From positions 124,001 through 188,000 of the forward strand of contig NZ_FIZW01000002.1 in assembly GCF_900059565.1 (NCBI RefSeq): a stretch of DNA of 64,000 nucleotides, in the 5' to 3' direction. Below are positions 43,431 to 52,429 of this stretch, piece by piece. The notes beneath the pieces were generated by a model. That model had not been told where the DNA came from. It made no database searches and saw nothing but the letters and a program-made list of their open reading frames with translations. Numbering within the stretch: position 1 is the first letter of the stretch; every line of letters starts with the position of its first letter. The translations under genes and the position numbers were made by a program. Source of the DNA: Murdochiella massiliensis (lineage in GTDB: Bacteria > Bacillota > Clostridia > Tissierellales > Peptoniphilaceae).

Positions 43431-44958
43431 GGTTCACCTCCATGCGCTTTGCTCCGGACATATAGAGACCAAGCTCTTCTTCCGTTGTCTCCTTCGGTTT
43501 TAATTCCGCTACGATTTCGCCATGGTGAATAACTAAAATACGATCGGAAATGCCCAAAACCTCACTCAATTCAAAGGAAATAAGCAATACGCCCTTCCCT
43601 TCATCGCGCTCCGCGATGAGCTGTTGATGAATATACGATATCGCACCGACGTCCAGACCGCGTGTCGGCTGGACGGCGATTAAGAGATCATGTTCCCGTT
43701 CCATTTCACGGGCGACTATGGCTTTTTGTTGATTTCCGCCGGACATGGATCGTGCAATGGTACGCGGTCCGCGACCGGCACGCACATCATACATGGCGAT
43801 TAAAGAATTGGCATACTTATCCGCTTCGTCAAATTGAATCCAACCCTTTTTTTGAAACGGTTCTTCAAAATAATTCTGTAGTACCAGATTTTGGCCAAGG
43901 TCATAATCCAGAACCAGCCCATACCGATGACGATCTTCCGGTACATGCGCCATGCCATGCGTATTACGATAGCGAATAGAACGGTTGAGCACCTCCTCGC
44001 CATTGAGCATAATGGAGCCGTTCACATTATCGATAAGTCCTGTTAAAGCATAGACAAACTCGGATTGGCCATTGCCGTCCACGCCGGCAATGCAGACAAT
44101 CTCTCCCTTCCGCACATCGAGATTGATGTGGGAAAGGGTCTTTTGGCCATCACGCGGTTGATCAAGAGTTAAGTCACGCACGCTAAGAACCGTTTCGCCC
44201 AGGGGCCGTGGCTCAAGAGTGAAAGAAAGATTGACTTTGCGTCCAACCATCATTCGGCTCATCTCTTCGATGCTCACCGCATTTGCCGGTACCGTATCCA
44301 CCACTTTTCCTTTTCGTAGAACCGTTACCGTATCGGCTACCGCCTTGATTTCATTTAATTTATGCGTAATGAAAATGATCGACTTTCCTTCCTGAACAAG
44401 CATTTTCATGATGTCCAGAAGCTCATCAATTTCCTGTGGAGTCAACACCGCCGTAGGTTCGTCAAAAATCAAAATGTCGTTATCGCGATAAAGCATCTTG
44501 ATGATCTCGACACGCTGTTGCTGACCGACGGAAATATCCTCGATCTTATCGTCCGGATCAATCTGAAAGTGGTATTGCTCTGAAAGAGCCATCACTCGTT
44601 TACGCGCTTCGTCCATTTGCAAAAAGCCCATCTTGGTTGTTTCCACGCCCAATACAACATTTTCAAGAACCGTGAAGTTCGGTACCAGCTTAAAATGTTG
44701 ATGGACCATGCCGATGCCGTAGCGCGTAGCATCGTTCGGATCCTTGATCCTGGTCGGCTCGCCGTTGACCAAAATTTCTCCGCTGTCGGCCTCATAGAGT
44801 CCAAAAAGAATGGACATCAACGTAGATTTTCCCGCTCCATTTTCGCCGAGAAGAGCAAGAATTTCGCCTTTATGCAGGGCAATGGACACGTCGCTGTTGG
44901 CTACGACACCCGGGAAGGTTTTGGTAATATGGCTCATTTCGATCACTGTTTGCGCCAT
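43420..44958 (-). CDS. ABC transporter ATP-binding protein (nucleoside type, two ATPase domains)
   Basis: A 512-residue protein with two ABC domains. The first has Walker A LLGENGAGKST (near 37), a signature in the form SVGQQQRVEI and Walker B LIFDEPTAVLTPQE. The second has the degenerate Walker A GVDGNGQSE and signature SGGNQQKAIVARE, with LIAVQPTRGLDVGA, as is normal in the RbsA/NupO type. It is the first gene of the transporter operon, downstream of an extended -10 promoter and a palindrome. GAGGAGG precedes the ATG. Confidence 0.95.
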   Translation of the reverse strand: MAQTVIEMSHITKTFPGVVANSDVSIALHKGEILALLGENGAGKSTLMSILFGLYEADSGEILVNGEPTRIKDPNDATRYGIGMVHQHFKLVPNFTVLENVVLGVETTKMGFLQMDEARKRVMALSEQYHFQIDPDDKIEDISVGQQQRVEIIKMLYRDNDILIFDEPTAVLTPQEIDELLDIMKMLVQEGKSIIFITHKLNEIKAVADTVTVLRKGKVVDTVPANAVSIEEMSRMMVGRKVNLSFTLEPRPLGETVLSVRDLTLDQPRDGQKTLSHINLDVRKGEIVCIAGVDGNGQSEFVYALTGLIDNVNGSIMLNGEEVLNRSIRYRNTHGMAHVPEDRHRYGLVLDYDLGQNLVLQNYFEEPFQKKGWIQFDEADKYANSLIAMYDVRAGRGPRTIARSMSGGNQQKAIVAREMEREHDLLIAVQPTRGLDVGAISYIHQQLIAERDEGKGVLLISFELSEVLGISDRILVIHHGEIVAELKPKETTEEELGLYMSGAKRMEVNHEN

Positions 44959-44977
44959 GGACTCCTCCTCACCACAT

Positions 44978-44989
44978 GATAACGTTATC
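44978..44989. promoter_or_regulatory. perfect 12-base palindrome at the start of the nucleoside-transporter operon
   Basis: GATAACGTTATC lies between the -10 and the ribosome binding site, about 8 to 19 bases after the -10. Position and a CG centre fit a LacI-type repressor operator. Confidence 0.55.
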
Positions 44990-44996
44990 TTTATTT

Positions 44997-45005
44997 ATTA
45001 TACCA
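44997..45005 (-). promoter_or_regulatory. extended -10 promoter of the nucleoside-transporter operon
   Basis: On the minus strand TGG is followed by TATAAT (45002-44997). No good -35 at 16-18 bases. Confidence 0.65.
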
Positions 45006-45038
45006 GACATTCTTGGCAAAACCGTAAAAACTAAGGGA

Positions 45039-45071
45039 AGAAAAAAAAACGAGGAACAACTCGCTCCTCGT
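45039..45071 (-). terminator. terminator of the LysM (yneA-like) gene
   Basis: On the minus strand ACGAGGA / TCCTCGT (7 pairs, 9-base loop) followed by nine T. Confidence 0.75.
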
Positions 45072-45105
45072 CAATGGTGAAGGTAATCAGATCCGCTATT
45101 CGCTG

Positions 45106-45414
45106 TTAGTTCAGTGGAATACGCAACTTTTGTCCCGGATGAATACCGGAAGACGAAAGATTATTGATGCGATAAATATCACGAACAACGTCACGTGTGT
45201 CTCGACCGTTTCGTTTCGCAATCGGTTCCGCCATGTGCCACACAGTATCCCCGGATCGAACAAGGATGGTTTCTTCTTCAACAAAAGAGGCGGCAGAGGA
45301 CGATTCTTTGGAGAAAAAACTGAAAAAGAAGGTTAATGCCAGAGCAAGTATAAGAATACAGATCGTGACAAAGGCATAAAATCGTTTTGGTTGAATAATA
45401 ACGGTGCGTTTCAT
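45106..45414 (-). CDS. yneA: SOS-regulated LysM protein, YneA-like division inhibitor
   Basis: A 102-residue protein with one N-terminal membrane helix (about residues 12-34, FYAFVTICILILALALTFFF) and a C-terminal LysM domain (about 48-101: VRSGDTVWHMAEPIAK through LRIPLN). This is the layout and size of Bacillus YneA, which blocks division at midcell during DNA damage. The ATG at 45414 is preceded by AGGAGG; the earlier in-frame start at 45435 lies inside a LexA box. Two perfect GAAC-N4-GTTC boxes sit in its promoter. It is independently transcribed, with terminators on both sides. YneA-type proteins are poorly conserved in sequence; the name rests on layout, promoter and neighbourhood. Confidence 0.8.
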   Translation of the reverse strand: MKRTVIIQPKRFYAFVTICILILALALTFFFSFFSKESSSAASFVEEETILVRSGDTVWHMAEPIAKRNGRDTRDVVRDIYRINNLSSSGIHPGQKLRIPLN

Positions 45415-45429
45415 AAGCCCTCCTATAAC

Positions 45430-45441
45430 GAACATTTGTTC
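45430..45441. promoter_or_regulatory. LexA box 2 (proximal)
   Basis: GAACATTTGTTC, the Gram-positive SOS consensus (GAAC-N4-GTTC), 15 bases upstream of the yneA-like ATG and 11 bases past the -10, so it covers the first transcribed bases. Confidence 0.85.
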
Positions 45442-45452
45442 TTTCTGTGTTC

Positions 45453-45481
45453 AGTATAGGCGAACATTTGTTCGCTGTCAA
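45453..45481 (-). promoter_or_regulatory. consensus promoter of the yneA-like gene
   Basis: On the minus strand TTGACA (45481-45476), spacer of exactly 17 bases and TATACT (45458-45453). The spacer consists of LexA box 1. Confidence 0.88.
45460..45475. promoter_or_regulatory. LexA box 1 (in the promoter spacer)
   Basis: GCGAACATTTGTTCGC, containing the same GAACATTTGTTC core (45462-45473). It fills the space between -35 and -10. Its centre is 32 bases, about three helical turns, from box 2. Confidence 0.9.
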
Positions 45482-45489
45482 GCTTTTAT

Positions 45490-45521
45490 TTAAAAAAGAG
45501 GGGATGTCTCTCCCCTCTTTT
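45490..45521 (-). terminator. terminator of the ynbB gene
   Basis: Minus strand AAAAGAGGGG / CCCCTCTTTT (ten pairs) with a T-rich tail. It lies between the ynbB stop and the SOS promoter. Confidence 0.85.
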
Positions 45522-45527
45522 CGCTCA

Positions 45528-46808
45528 TTATTTCTTATCTTCTTCCGGTTGCGTCAAGGCTTCCGTACACAAAAGACACGCCAACTTCGCCTGTTCATAA
45601 ACTACACCCCCCTGATAATAAACAATGAATGGTTCGCGCATCGGGCCATCCGCACTGACTTCTATGGACGATCCGTCAATAAACCCGCCGGATGCCATGA
45701 CAACCGGGTCACTGTATCCGGGCATGTCCCAAGGAAGAGGAACCACATCAGCGCCAACGCTTGCAGCCTGCTGAACGGCATGGCAAAATGCCTCTACTTT
45801 TTTGCCTTCACCGAGAGTAATCGCTTCGATAATATCGCTTCGCGGATCTTCGGAGGACGGTGAACAGTGATAGCCCAAATCTTCAAATACCTTGGCAAAA
45901 AGGATCGCTCCTTTAAGTGCCTCAACGGTGACATGCGGCGCAAAGAAAAGGCCCTGCAAGGTGAGACGGGTCGTTCCGAAACTAAGCCCTGTATCCTCGC
46001 CCAGTCCTGGTGCGATGAGCTGATTTCGACAACGTTCAATCCACTCTTTTTTCCCGGCAAGATATCCGCCGCTAACCGCAATGCCGCCGCCTGGATTTTT
46101 GATGAGGGATCCGGCGATAACATCCGCACCGACTTCCAGAGGTTCCCGTTCACCGGTGAATTCGCCATAACAGTTATCGACAAAGATAACAGAATCCGGT
46201 GAATTCGCTTTAATGATCGTAATCGCTTCTTCTAGCTCTTCTACCGTAAAGGCGCGACGATCGGTATAGCCGGTGGAGCGTTGCAACAAAACCAGGCGCG
46301 GATGGCAGGAAAGCGCCTCCGGTAAAGCCTGCAAGTCAATTTTTCCATCCATTAGTGGAAGCATCGCATAGTGCACACCGCGCTCTTTAAGCGTGCCTTT
46401 CTCCTCCCCTTTAATGCCGATTACCAACTGCAAGGTATCATAGGGATGTCCGGTAACCGCCAGCAGCGTATGTCCGCTGTTGGTCAAAGCATACAGTGCG
46501 GTCGCAATGGCGTGTGTTCCGGAGGTAATACCGGCACGCACCAGAGCGTCCTCGGCATGAAAGACGTCACGGAAAATATGCTCCGTCTTTTCACGTCCGG
46601 TATCGCCATAACCGTAACCGGTCGGAGAATAAAAATCGGACTGACTGAGCCCATTTTGTTGCATGGCATGCAGAACTTTTAGCTGATTGGCACTGCGCAA
46701 TTCATCCAGAGCGGAAAAACGTTCAGCCAGCATATTTTCAGCGCGCGTGATGCGCATCAGCGTTTCCGGACGCAGTGCGTAATAACGTTGGTAAATTTGA
46801 TTGTTCAT
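45528..46808 (-). CDS. ynbB: YnbB-type PLP enzyme (aluminium resistance / methionine gamma-lyase-related)
   Basis: A 426-residue PLP-dependent enzyme of the cystathionine/methionine gamma-lyase-related group that includes the so-called aluminium-resistance protein. The cofactor lysine is in ADVIAGSLIKNPGGG (about residue 232), with FVDNCYGEF as the aspartate segment. The ATG at 46808 follows AAAGGAAAACC; the in-frame ATG at 46832 has no site. In many Firmicutes it lies next to miaA/hfq and lexA. Here hfq is absent and the yneA-like gene takes the place of lexA. The reaction in the cell is not known for the family. Confidence 0.9.
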   Translation of the reverse strand: MNNQIYQRYYALRPETLMRITRAENMLAERFSALDELRSANQLKVLHAMQQNGLSQSDFYSPTGYGYGDTGREKTEHIFRDVFHAEDALVRAGITSGTHAIATALYALTNSGHTLLAVTGHPYDTLQLVIGIKGEEKGTLKERGVHYAMLPLMDGKIDLQALPEALSCHPRLVLLQRSTGYTDRRAFTVEELEEAITIIKANSPDSVIFVDNCYGEFTGEREPLEVGADVIAGSLIKNPGGGIAVSGGYLAGKKEWIERCRNQLIAPGLGEDTGLSFGTTRLTLQGLFFAPHVTVEALKGAILFAKVFEDLGYHCSPSSEDPRSDIIEAITLGEGKKVEAFCHAVQQAASVGADVVPLPWDMPGYSDPVVMASGGFIDGSSIEVSADGPMREPFIVYYQGGVVYEQAKLACLLCTEALTQPEEDKK

Positions 46809-46844
46809 GGTTTTCCTTTTTTGTTTATTCATCGTCGGCGGAGA

Positions 46845-47804
46845 TCACGCACGAAGAAAGGTTTGAATCTCCTCTTTTGCGCGTTCGTAGCGTTTTTCCG
46901 CCATTTCTTCCTCTATCCAAACGGCATCGTTTGTTTTTCGATACCACGTATATTGCCGCTTTGCATATTGGCGCGAAGCGCGCTGAATGAGGCGAATGGT
47001 CTCTTCTTTTGTAGTCAAACCTCGAAAATACCAAAGAAATTCGCGATAGCCGATCGCGTGCATGGCTTGGGAATCCGGCGAAACACCGCAAGTTAAAAGT
47101 CTGTGCACTTCCTCCTCGAGACCGGCATCAACCATCCGTATAACGCGTTCGTTGATTTTTTTATAGAGTTGCTCGCGAGGAAGAGAAAGCATAAGAACCA
47201 GACTCTTCCACAAACGGTTTTTCTCATCCTGTCGAAGTGCGGAAGGTGGCCGATCGGTTCGGCGTAAAATCTCAATAGCACGAAGAATGCGGGGCTTATC
47301 TTGCGGAGTAAGGCGACTTGCGGTTTCCATATCACGTTGACAAAGCTCCTGATAAAGCCGAACACCCTGATCGATTTGATACTCTTCCTCCAATGTCTTT
47401 CGCCATTCCGAGGTTGTGTCCATGCCGCTGAATTGATAATTCATCAGAAGCGCATTCAGATAAAGCCCGGTTCCTCCGACAAAAAAGGGAAGTTTCCTTC
47501 GCGCAAGAACATCTTCCTGTTTTTTTTGTGCATCGCGCTGGTAATCGGCCACCGTATAGCGCGTTCCCGGATCCGTCAGATCCAAGAGATGATGCGGCAT
47601 CACCCGCTGTTCCTCCGGTGTCGCCTTGGCCGTTCCGATGTCCATACCGCGATAGATCTGCATGGAATCCATGGAAAGAATTTCGCCGTGAAAGTCTTTT
47701 GCCAAACGAATAGCTAAGGCACTTTTGCCGACGCCGGTCGGTCCCACGATAAAAATGCGCTTTTTTTCCTTTTCCGGATTCTCTATTTCACCCGCATAAA
47801 CCAT
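46845..47804 (-). CDS. miaA: tRNA dimethylallyltransferase
   Basis: Adds a dimethylallyl group to A37 of tRNAs reading codons that start with U. The 319-residue protein has the P-loop IVGPTGVGKSALA near residue 19, SMDSMQIYRGMDIGTAK, the VGGTGLYLNAL loop and GYREFLWYF, all standard for MiaA. It overlaps the mutL 3' end by 22 bases. MiaB, which modifies the same base further, is encoded upstream in the same run. Confidence 0.97.
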   Translation of the reverse strand: MVYAGEIENPEKEKKRIFIVGPTGVGKSALAIRLAKDFHGEILSMDSMQIYRGMDIGTAKATPEEQRVMPHHLLDLTDPGTRYTVADYQRDAQKKQEDVLARRKLPFFVGGTGLYLNALLMNYQFSGMDTTSEWRKTLEEEYQIDQGVRLYQELCQRDMETASRLTPQDKPRILRAIEILRRTDRPPSALRQDEKNRLWKSLVLMLSLPREQLYKKINERVIRMVDAGLEEEVHRLLTCGVSPDSQAMHAIGYREFLWYFRGLTTKEETIRLIQRASRQYAKRQYTWYRKTNDAVWIEEEMAEKRYERAKEEIQTFLRA

Positions 47805-49696
47805 TTTTCAAAATCCTTCTTTTCCCGTCGAATGACGGTGGGTCGTCCATGCGGACAGGTTAAAGGGTAGCGACAGGAACTAAGCTGATCATAGAGCGAA
47901 GCGACTTCGGCATCGCTTAAACGATCACCCTGCTTTACGGAGGCCTTGCAGGCCTTCATGGCCATCTGATCGAGGAGAAGATCGTATTCGTCCGCATGAT
48001 CTACCGGCATATCCAGCAAATCCAAAAGCAACTGTGCATCGTTTGCCGAACGAAATAGCGTCGGCACGGCGCGAAGCACAACTCTCCCCTCTCCGAACGA
48101 CGCCAAATCAAAGCCAAGTCCGATAAGCGCCTCGTGACGCGATGAATAGGCCGCTTCCTGTTCATCGGTTAGTGAAAGGATAATCGGCTTTAAAAGACGT
48201 TGTTGAACGATGGTGCCGGCAGTCGCCTGTTTGAGGAATCGCTCATAATTCACCCGTTCATGCGCCGCATGTTGATCCACAATGAGTAGAGCGTCTCTTC
48301 CCCGTTCTTCAAAGAGCAGGTAAACTCGAAACAGGCTGCCAAGATAGCGCAAAGCAGAAAAAGCGGGAAGTAGTCCGTCTTCCTCATGAGAAGAAAGGAA
48401 ACTGGACTGCTCACGCTGATCTTCTTCATCGGAGGAGAATAGAGATCTCTTTTTCTCCTGTACGAGGAAGGCGGACTCGTCCGAAGATAGCGTAAATTCC
48501 TGCGTTTCTTTTCGTGAATCTTTATTCTCGTCTACCGTACTATCAGTATGCTTTTTCTCCATTCGTTCCTCTTGTTGAGGAAAAAGCGGTTCCTTCTTCG
48601 AAAGCATTTCCGCCGAATCGACCGATTTCGTCGGCCAAGCATACTGTTCGATAATGCGTCGATAACTCTCCTCCGGCGTCGAGAAGAGGTCCTTTTCTTC
48701 CTCTCCGGGGATAGACGGCTTACGATGAAGTGCTTCCTGAACGGTTTGACGAATCATTTCCTGCAGCTTATCCGACTCCGTAAACTGAATGGTCATCTTG
48801 TTGGGATGTATGTTCACATCGATATTCTCCGGATTCGTCTCCAGAAAAAGTTGAAAGGCCGGATAGCGTCCGTTGGGAATGAGCGAACGATAGCAGGATT
48901 CCACACTTTCACGAATCACATCCGCCATGATGGCGCGTCCGTTCACAAATAAAAACTGCATTTGTCGATTTGCACGATAATAGGTATTATTGCCGATCAC
49001 ACCGGAAAGGCGATACTTTCCTTCCCCTTGAACAGGAACAATGGCATCCTGATAGCTTCGTCCATAGAGGACGAGCAGCGTTTCCTCCAGCGTCTGCTGT
49101 TTTCCCGTCTGCAAAATACGTTTTTCATCGCGATAAAAGCGAAAGGCAATCTCCGGATGACCGATCGCCATCGTATAAAGAAAGCGCGAGATAGCGTTAC
49201 TTTCAGCCACGTCGCTTTTCAGAAATGTGCGGCGAACAGGAATGTGTGAAAAAAGATTGGATACAACAATGCGCGTTCCCGTACCCATGGCGACGGTTTT
49301 GCGTTCTACAAGTTTTCCCTCCGCATAGCGAAGTGCGATTCCTGTCGTCTCCTCCGCCGTTTTCGACTGTGCTTCCACATCCGCAACCGCTACGATGGAG
49401 GCCAACGCCTCACCGCGAAAGCCCAGCGAATGCAGACGATAGAGATCGGAAAAGGAAGAAATTTTTGATGTCGCATGCGGTAAAAAAGCGGTTTCTATCT
49501 CTTCCTTTGCAATTCCGGATCCGTTATCCGTAACGGAAATGAGCGACTTTCCTCCGTCACGAATTTGCACCTGAATCTCATCCGCGCCGGCATCGACAGC
49601 ATTTTCGACCAGTTCTTTTACCACAGATACAGGGCGTTCAATGACTTCGCCTGCAGCAATGCGCTTGATGGTTTCTTCGTCCAATTGGCGAATCAC
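47783..49696 (-). CDS. mutL: DNA mismatch repair protein MutL
   Basis: A 637-residue mismatch-repair ATPase. The N-terminal GHKL domain has ELVENAVDAGADEI and DNGSGI, with FRGEALASI; a Glu/Ser-rich linker (about 330-430) leads to the C-terminal domain. That domain holds the endonuclease motif DQHAAHERVNYE (DQHA-x2-E-x4-E), ACKASVKQGD and CPHGRPT, so MutL itself nicks DNA, as expected without MutH. It starts at GTG, whose GTGA overlaps the mutS stop. Confidence 0.97.
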   Translation of the reverse strand: MIRQLDEETIKRIAAGEVIERPVSVVKELVENAVDAGADEIQVQIRDGGKSLISVTDNGSGIAKEEIETAFLPHATSKISSFSDLYRLHSLGFRGEALASIVAVADVEAQSKTAEETTGIALRYAEGKLVERKTVAMGTGTRIVVSNLFSHIPVRRTFLKSDVAESNAISRFLYTMAIGHPEIAFRFYRDEKRILQTGKQQTLEETLLVLYGRSYQDAIVPVQGEGKYRLSGVIGNNTYYRANRQMQFLFVNGRAIMADVIRESVESCYRSLIPNGRYPAFQLFLETNPENIDVNIHPNKMTIQFTESDKLQEMIRQTVQEALHRKPSIPGEEEKDLFSTPEESYRRIIEQYAWPTKSVDSAEMLSKKEPLFPQQEERMEKKHTDSTVDENKDSRKETQEFTLSSDESAFLVQEKKRSLFSSDEEDQREQSSFLSSHEEDGLLPAFSALRYLGSLFRVYLLFEERGRDALLIVDQHAAHERVNYERFLKQATAGTIVQQRLLKPIILSLTDEQEAAYSSRHEALIGLGFDLASFGEGRVVLRAVPTLFRSANDAQLLLDLLDMPVDHADEYDLLLDQMAMKACKASVKQGDRLSDAEVASLYDQLSSCRYPLTCPHGRPTVIRREKKDFEKWFMRVK

Positions 49697-52371
49697 GCGT
49701 TATCCCCTTCCTGTTTCGCTTCTCGAATTAAAGCATCCAATTCCATAAATGCTTCCAGTGGAGAAAGCGTATTGATGTCCAGTGTTCTCAGTTTTTTCAC
49801 CACCGGATTCTCCTGATTCATCGCGTTCTTCTCTTCTCCGGCGCTAGGCAAGACCGCGTCTTTCCCGACAAAGGACAACGAAGAACGAAGAACCACCCCT
49901 TCTTGTGACGTTGACTCAATTTTTTGTTGATCCAAATGAAGCAGAAGCGCGTTCGCACGGGTAAGAATCGTCTCCGGCATGCCCGAAAGCCGAGCCACCT
50001 CAATGCCGTAGCTTCGATCTGCCGCTCCTTCTTCCACACGATGAAGAAAGACCAACTCTCCCGCTTCTTCTTCAATCTGGACACGACGGTTGGATAAATT
50101 GGGCAAAACATCGGCCAATTCCGTCAGTTCGTGGTAATGTGTGGCAAAAAGTGTCTTTGCCGGAAGCGTGTGCGATAAATATTCCAAAATGGCACAGGCG
50201 ATGGAAAGACCGTCATTGGTGCTTGTCCCCCGGCCGACTTCATCTAAAACCAAAAAGCTGTTCTCCGTCGCTTCATGAAGAATATCCGCCATTTCTTTCA
50301 TTTCCACCATAAAGGTGGATTCCCCCTTTGCGAGGTGATCTCTGGCACCAATGCGTGTGAAAAGTTGATCGACAATGGGCAAGCGACACGATTTTGCCGG
50401 TACAAAAGACCCCATTTGCGCCATGACAATTAATAGAGCATTTTGTCGAATGTACGTAGACTTTCCGGCCATGTTCGGACCGGTAATGACCTGTATGCGA
50501 TTATTGTCTTCACCGATGTCAAGATCATTGGGAATAAAGTCGACATTCGGTTGTGCGGAAACCACCGGATGGCGTCCTTCCACAATCTGTATCGGGTCCA
50601 CCTCTGAAACAAACTCAGGCCGGACATAGTCGTAATCATCCGCCACCTGAGCGAGTGAAAGCAAGGCATCCAAATCGGCAAGCGTATCCGCCACACGTTG
50701 AATACGCACCGCTTCGGTCGCCACTTCGTCGCGTAGAGCTTCGAATAAGGCAAATTCCATCGCCTCCACCTGTGCAGAGGAACCAATAATACGGTTCGCC
50801 TGCATTTCGAGGTACGGTGTACTATAGCGTTCGGCATTTTTCAACGTTTGTCGGCGCTGGTAATCGTCAGGAATTTTATCCAGATTCGATCGTGTAACTT
50901 CTATAAAGTAGCCCTGATTCTTCCGGAAAATGATGCGCAGATTACGAATCCCGCTGCGCTGTCTTTCCTGCTCTTCATAGGCGACAAGCGCTGAACGCGC
51001 TTCGTCTCCCCCGCATTTCAGGGCATCGAGTTCTTTACTGTATCCGTCGCGAATCATGCCCCCTTCGTTAACGGCAATGGGCGGTTCATCCACGATGGCG
51101 GAAAGAATATGCTCACGAAGCGCAGTCAGCGGGTCCAATCCTTCCAGCAAAAGCGCTACACACGGTTCATGCAGGGAGGAAAGGGTGGAAATCACCTGCG
51201 GAAGTGTCGAAAGCGATTGGGCAAAACGTAGCAAATCGCGAGCATTGCCACGACGAAAGCTCAGTTTGCTGAGCAGGCGTTCCAAATCGTAAACATTATT
51301 CAAAGCCTCACGAAGCAGTAAACGCGAAGAAAGATCGTGAACAAAGCATTCAACAACGTCTAAACGTGCCTGAATGGTATGTGGATCGAGAAGAGGAAAT
51401 GCAAGCCAATCCGCTAATTTTCGTGACCCCATTGCGGTTTTTGTGCGATCTAAAACCGAAAAAAGCGTATGGCGTCTTGTGGCATCTTCCAAATTACGCG
51501 TTAGTTCCAGATTCTCACGCGTAGCGGCATTCAACCGAAGATAGCGATGGGGCGTCACCCAGTTCACACTGGAAAGATGCTCCAAGGGGCTATCCTGATA
51601 GGCATATACTGTTTCTAAAAGACTATAGAGAGCAATCTGCGCTACCAAATGGCGACGAAACACCGATGGTACACCACCGGGAAGTCGTTCGCTCAGCCCT
51701 TGATGTAAATCGCGAATATGAATCGTCCCGCGCTGCTTACGTGAAAGGAACAGTTTTCGACCGGATAAAAAATTCTGAACGGCATCATTCGTCTCATGAT
51801 TTTCTTCGTCATCCAAAAGTATCACTTCCGAAGGTTGAAGCGATTCCACCCAGTCCAAAACGGTCATTCCCCAGCGTTTTACGGGAGAGATCTCCGTCGC
51901 TTCCAACCGTCCGGTAGAAAGATCGACGTAGCATAAGCCCAGCGTTTGACGATAGGCATAGACGAGCAGAAGGTAATTATGTTCGGAACGATCAAGATTT
52001 TCCGCATCGGTTACCGTACCCGGCGTCACAATGCGCGTGATACCACGTTTAACAAGTCCCACTGCTTTTTTGGGGTCTTCCATCTGCTCGACCAGACAAA
52101 CTTTATAACCGGCATGAACGAGTTTTGCTGTGTAGCTGTCCACCACATGATGGGGAACCCCGGCCATGGGACAACGCTCATCAAGACCGCAATCCCGACC
52201 GGTTAGGGTGAGTTCAAGTACGCGTGAACCGACCAATGCATCATCAAAAAACAGCTCATAAAAATCGCCTAAGCGATACAGAATGAGACAATCCGAATGC
52301 TGTTCTTTGATTTGCACATAATGTTGCATCATCGGTGAAAGTTTTGACCGATCAATGTACTCCCAAACCAT
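49693..52371 (-). CDS. mutS: DNA mismatch repair protein MutS
   Basis: An 892-residue mismatch sensor. The N-terminal mismatch-binding domain has LYRLGDFYELFFDDA, with the Phe-x-Glu-like FYE stacking motif. The C-terminal ATPase has Walker A GPNMAGKSTYIRQ (near 622), Walker B LVLDEVGRGTSTNDG and the signature segment FATHYHEL. The C-terminal tail differs from the usual beta-clamp motif. GAGGAA precedes the ATG. It is coupled to mutL. Confidence 0.98.
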   Translation of the reverse strand: MVWEYIDRSKLSPMMQHYVQIKEQHSDCLILYRLGDFYELFFDDALVGSRVLELTLTGRDCGLDERCPMAGVPHHVVDSYTAKLVHAGYKVCLVEQMEDPKKAVGLVKRGITRIVTPGTVTDAENLDRSEHNYLLLVYAYRQTLGLCYVDLSTGRLEATEISPVKRWGMTVLDWVESLQPSEVILLDDEENHETNDAVQNFLSGRKLFLSRKQRGTIHIRDLHQGLSERLPGGVPSVFRRHLVAQIALYSLLETVYAYQDSPLEHLSSVNWVTPHRYLRLNAATRENLELTRNLEDATRRHTLFSVLDRTKTAMGSRKLADWLAFPLLDPHTIQARLDVVECFVHDLSSRLLLREALNNVYDLERLLSKLSFRRGNARDLLRFAQSLSTLPQVISTLSSLHEPCVALLLEGLDPLTALREHILSAIVDEPPIAVNEGGMIRDGYSKELDALKCGGDEARSALVAYEEQERQRSGIRNLRIIFRKNQGYFIEVTRSNLDKIPDDYQRRQTLKNAERYSTPYLEMQANRIIGSSAQVEAMEFALFEALRDEVATEAVRIQRVADTLADLDALLSLAQVADDYDYVRPEFVSEVDPIQIVEGRHPVVSAQPNVDFIPNDLDIGEDNNRIQVITGPNMAGKSTYIRQNALLIVMAQMGSFVPAKSCRLPIVDQLFTRIGARDHLAKGESTFMVEMKEMADILHEATENSFLVLDEVGRGTSTNDGLSIACAILEYLSHTLPAKTLFATHYHELTELADVLPNLSNRRVQIEEEAGELVFLHRVEEGAADRSYGIEVARLSGMPETILTRANALLLHLDQQKIESTSQEGVVLRSSLSFVGKDAVLPSAGEEKNAMNQENPVVKKLRTLDINTLSPLEAFMELDALIREAKQEGDNA

Positions 52372-52429
52372 GGTTCCTCACTTCTACCCGGCGGAATTTT
52401 TTCACACCGCATCGTTCGCGTTCGATATC

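Noticed and set aside
44959-45105. Purine riboswitch in front of the nucleoside transporter
   Set aside because: The leader from the -10 to the ATG is under 45 bases, too short for the aptamer.
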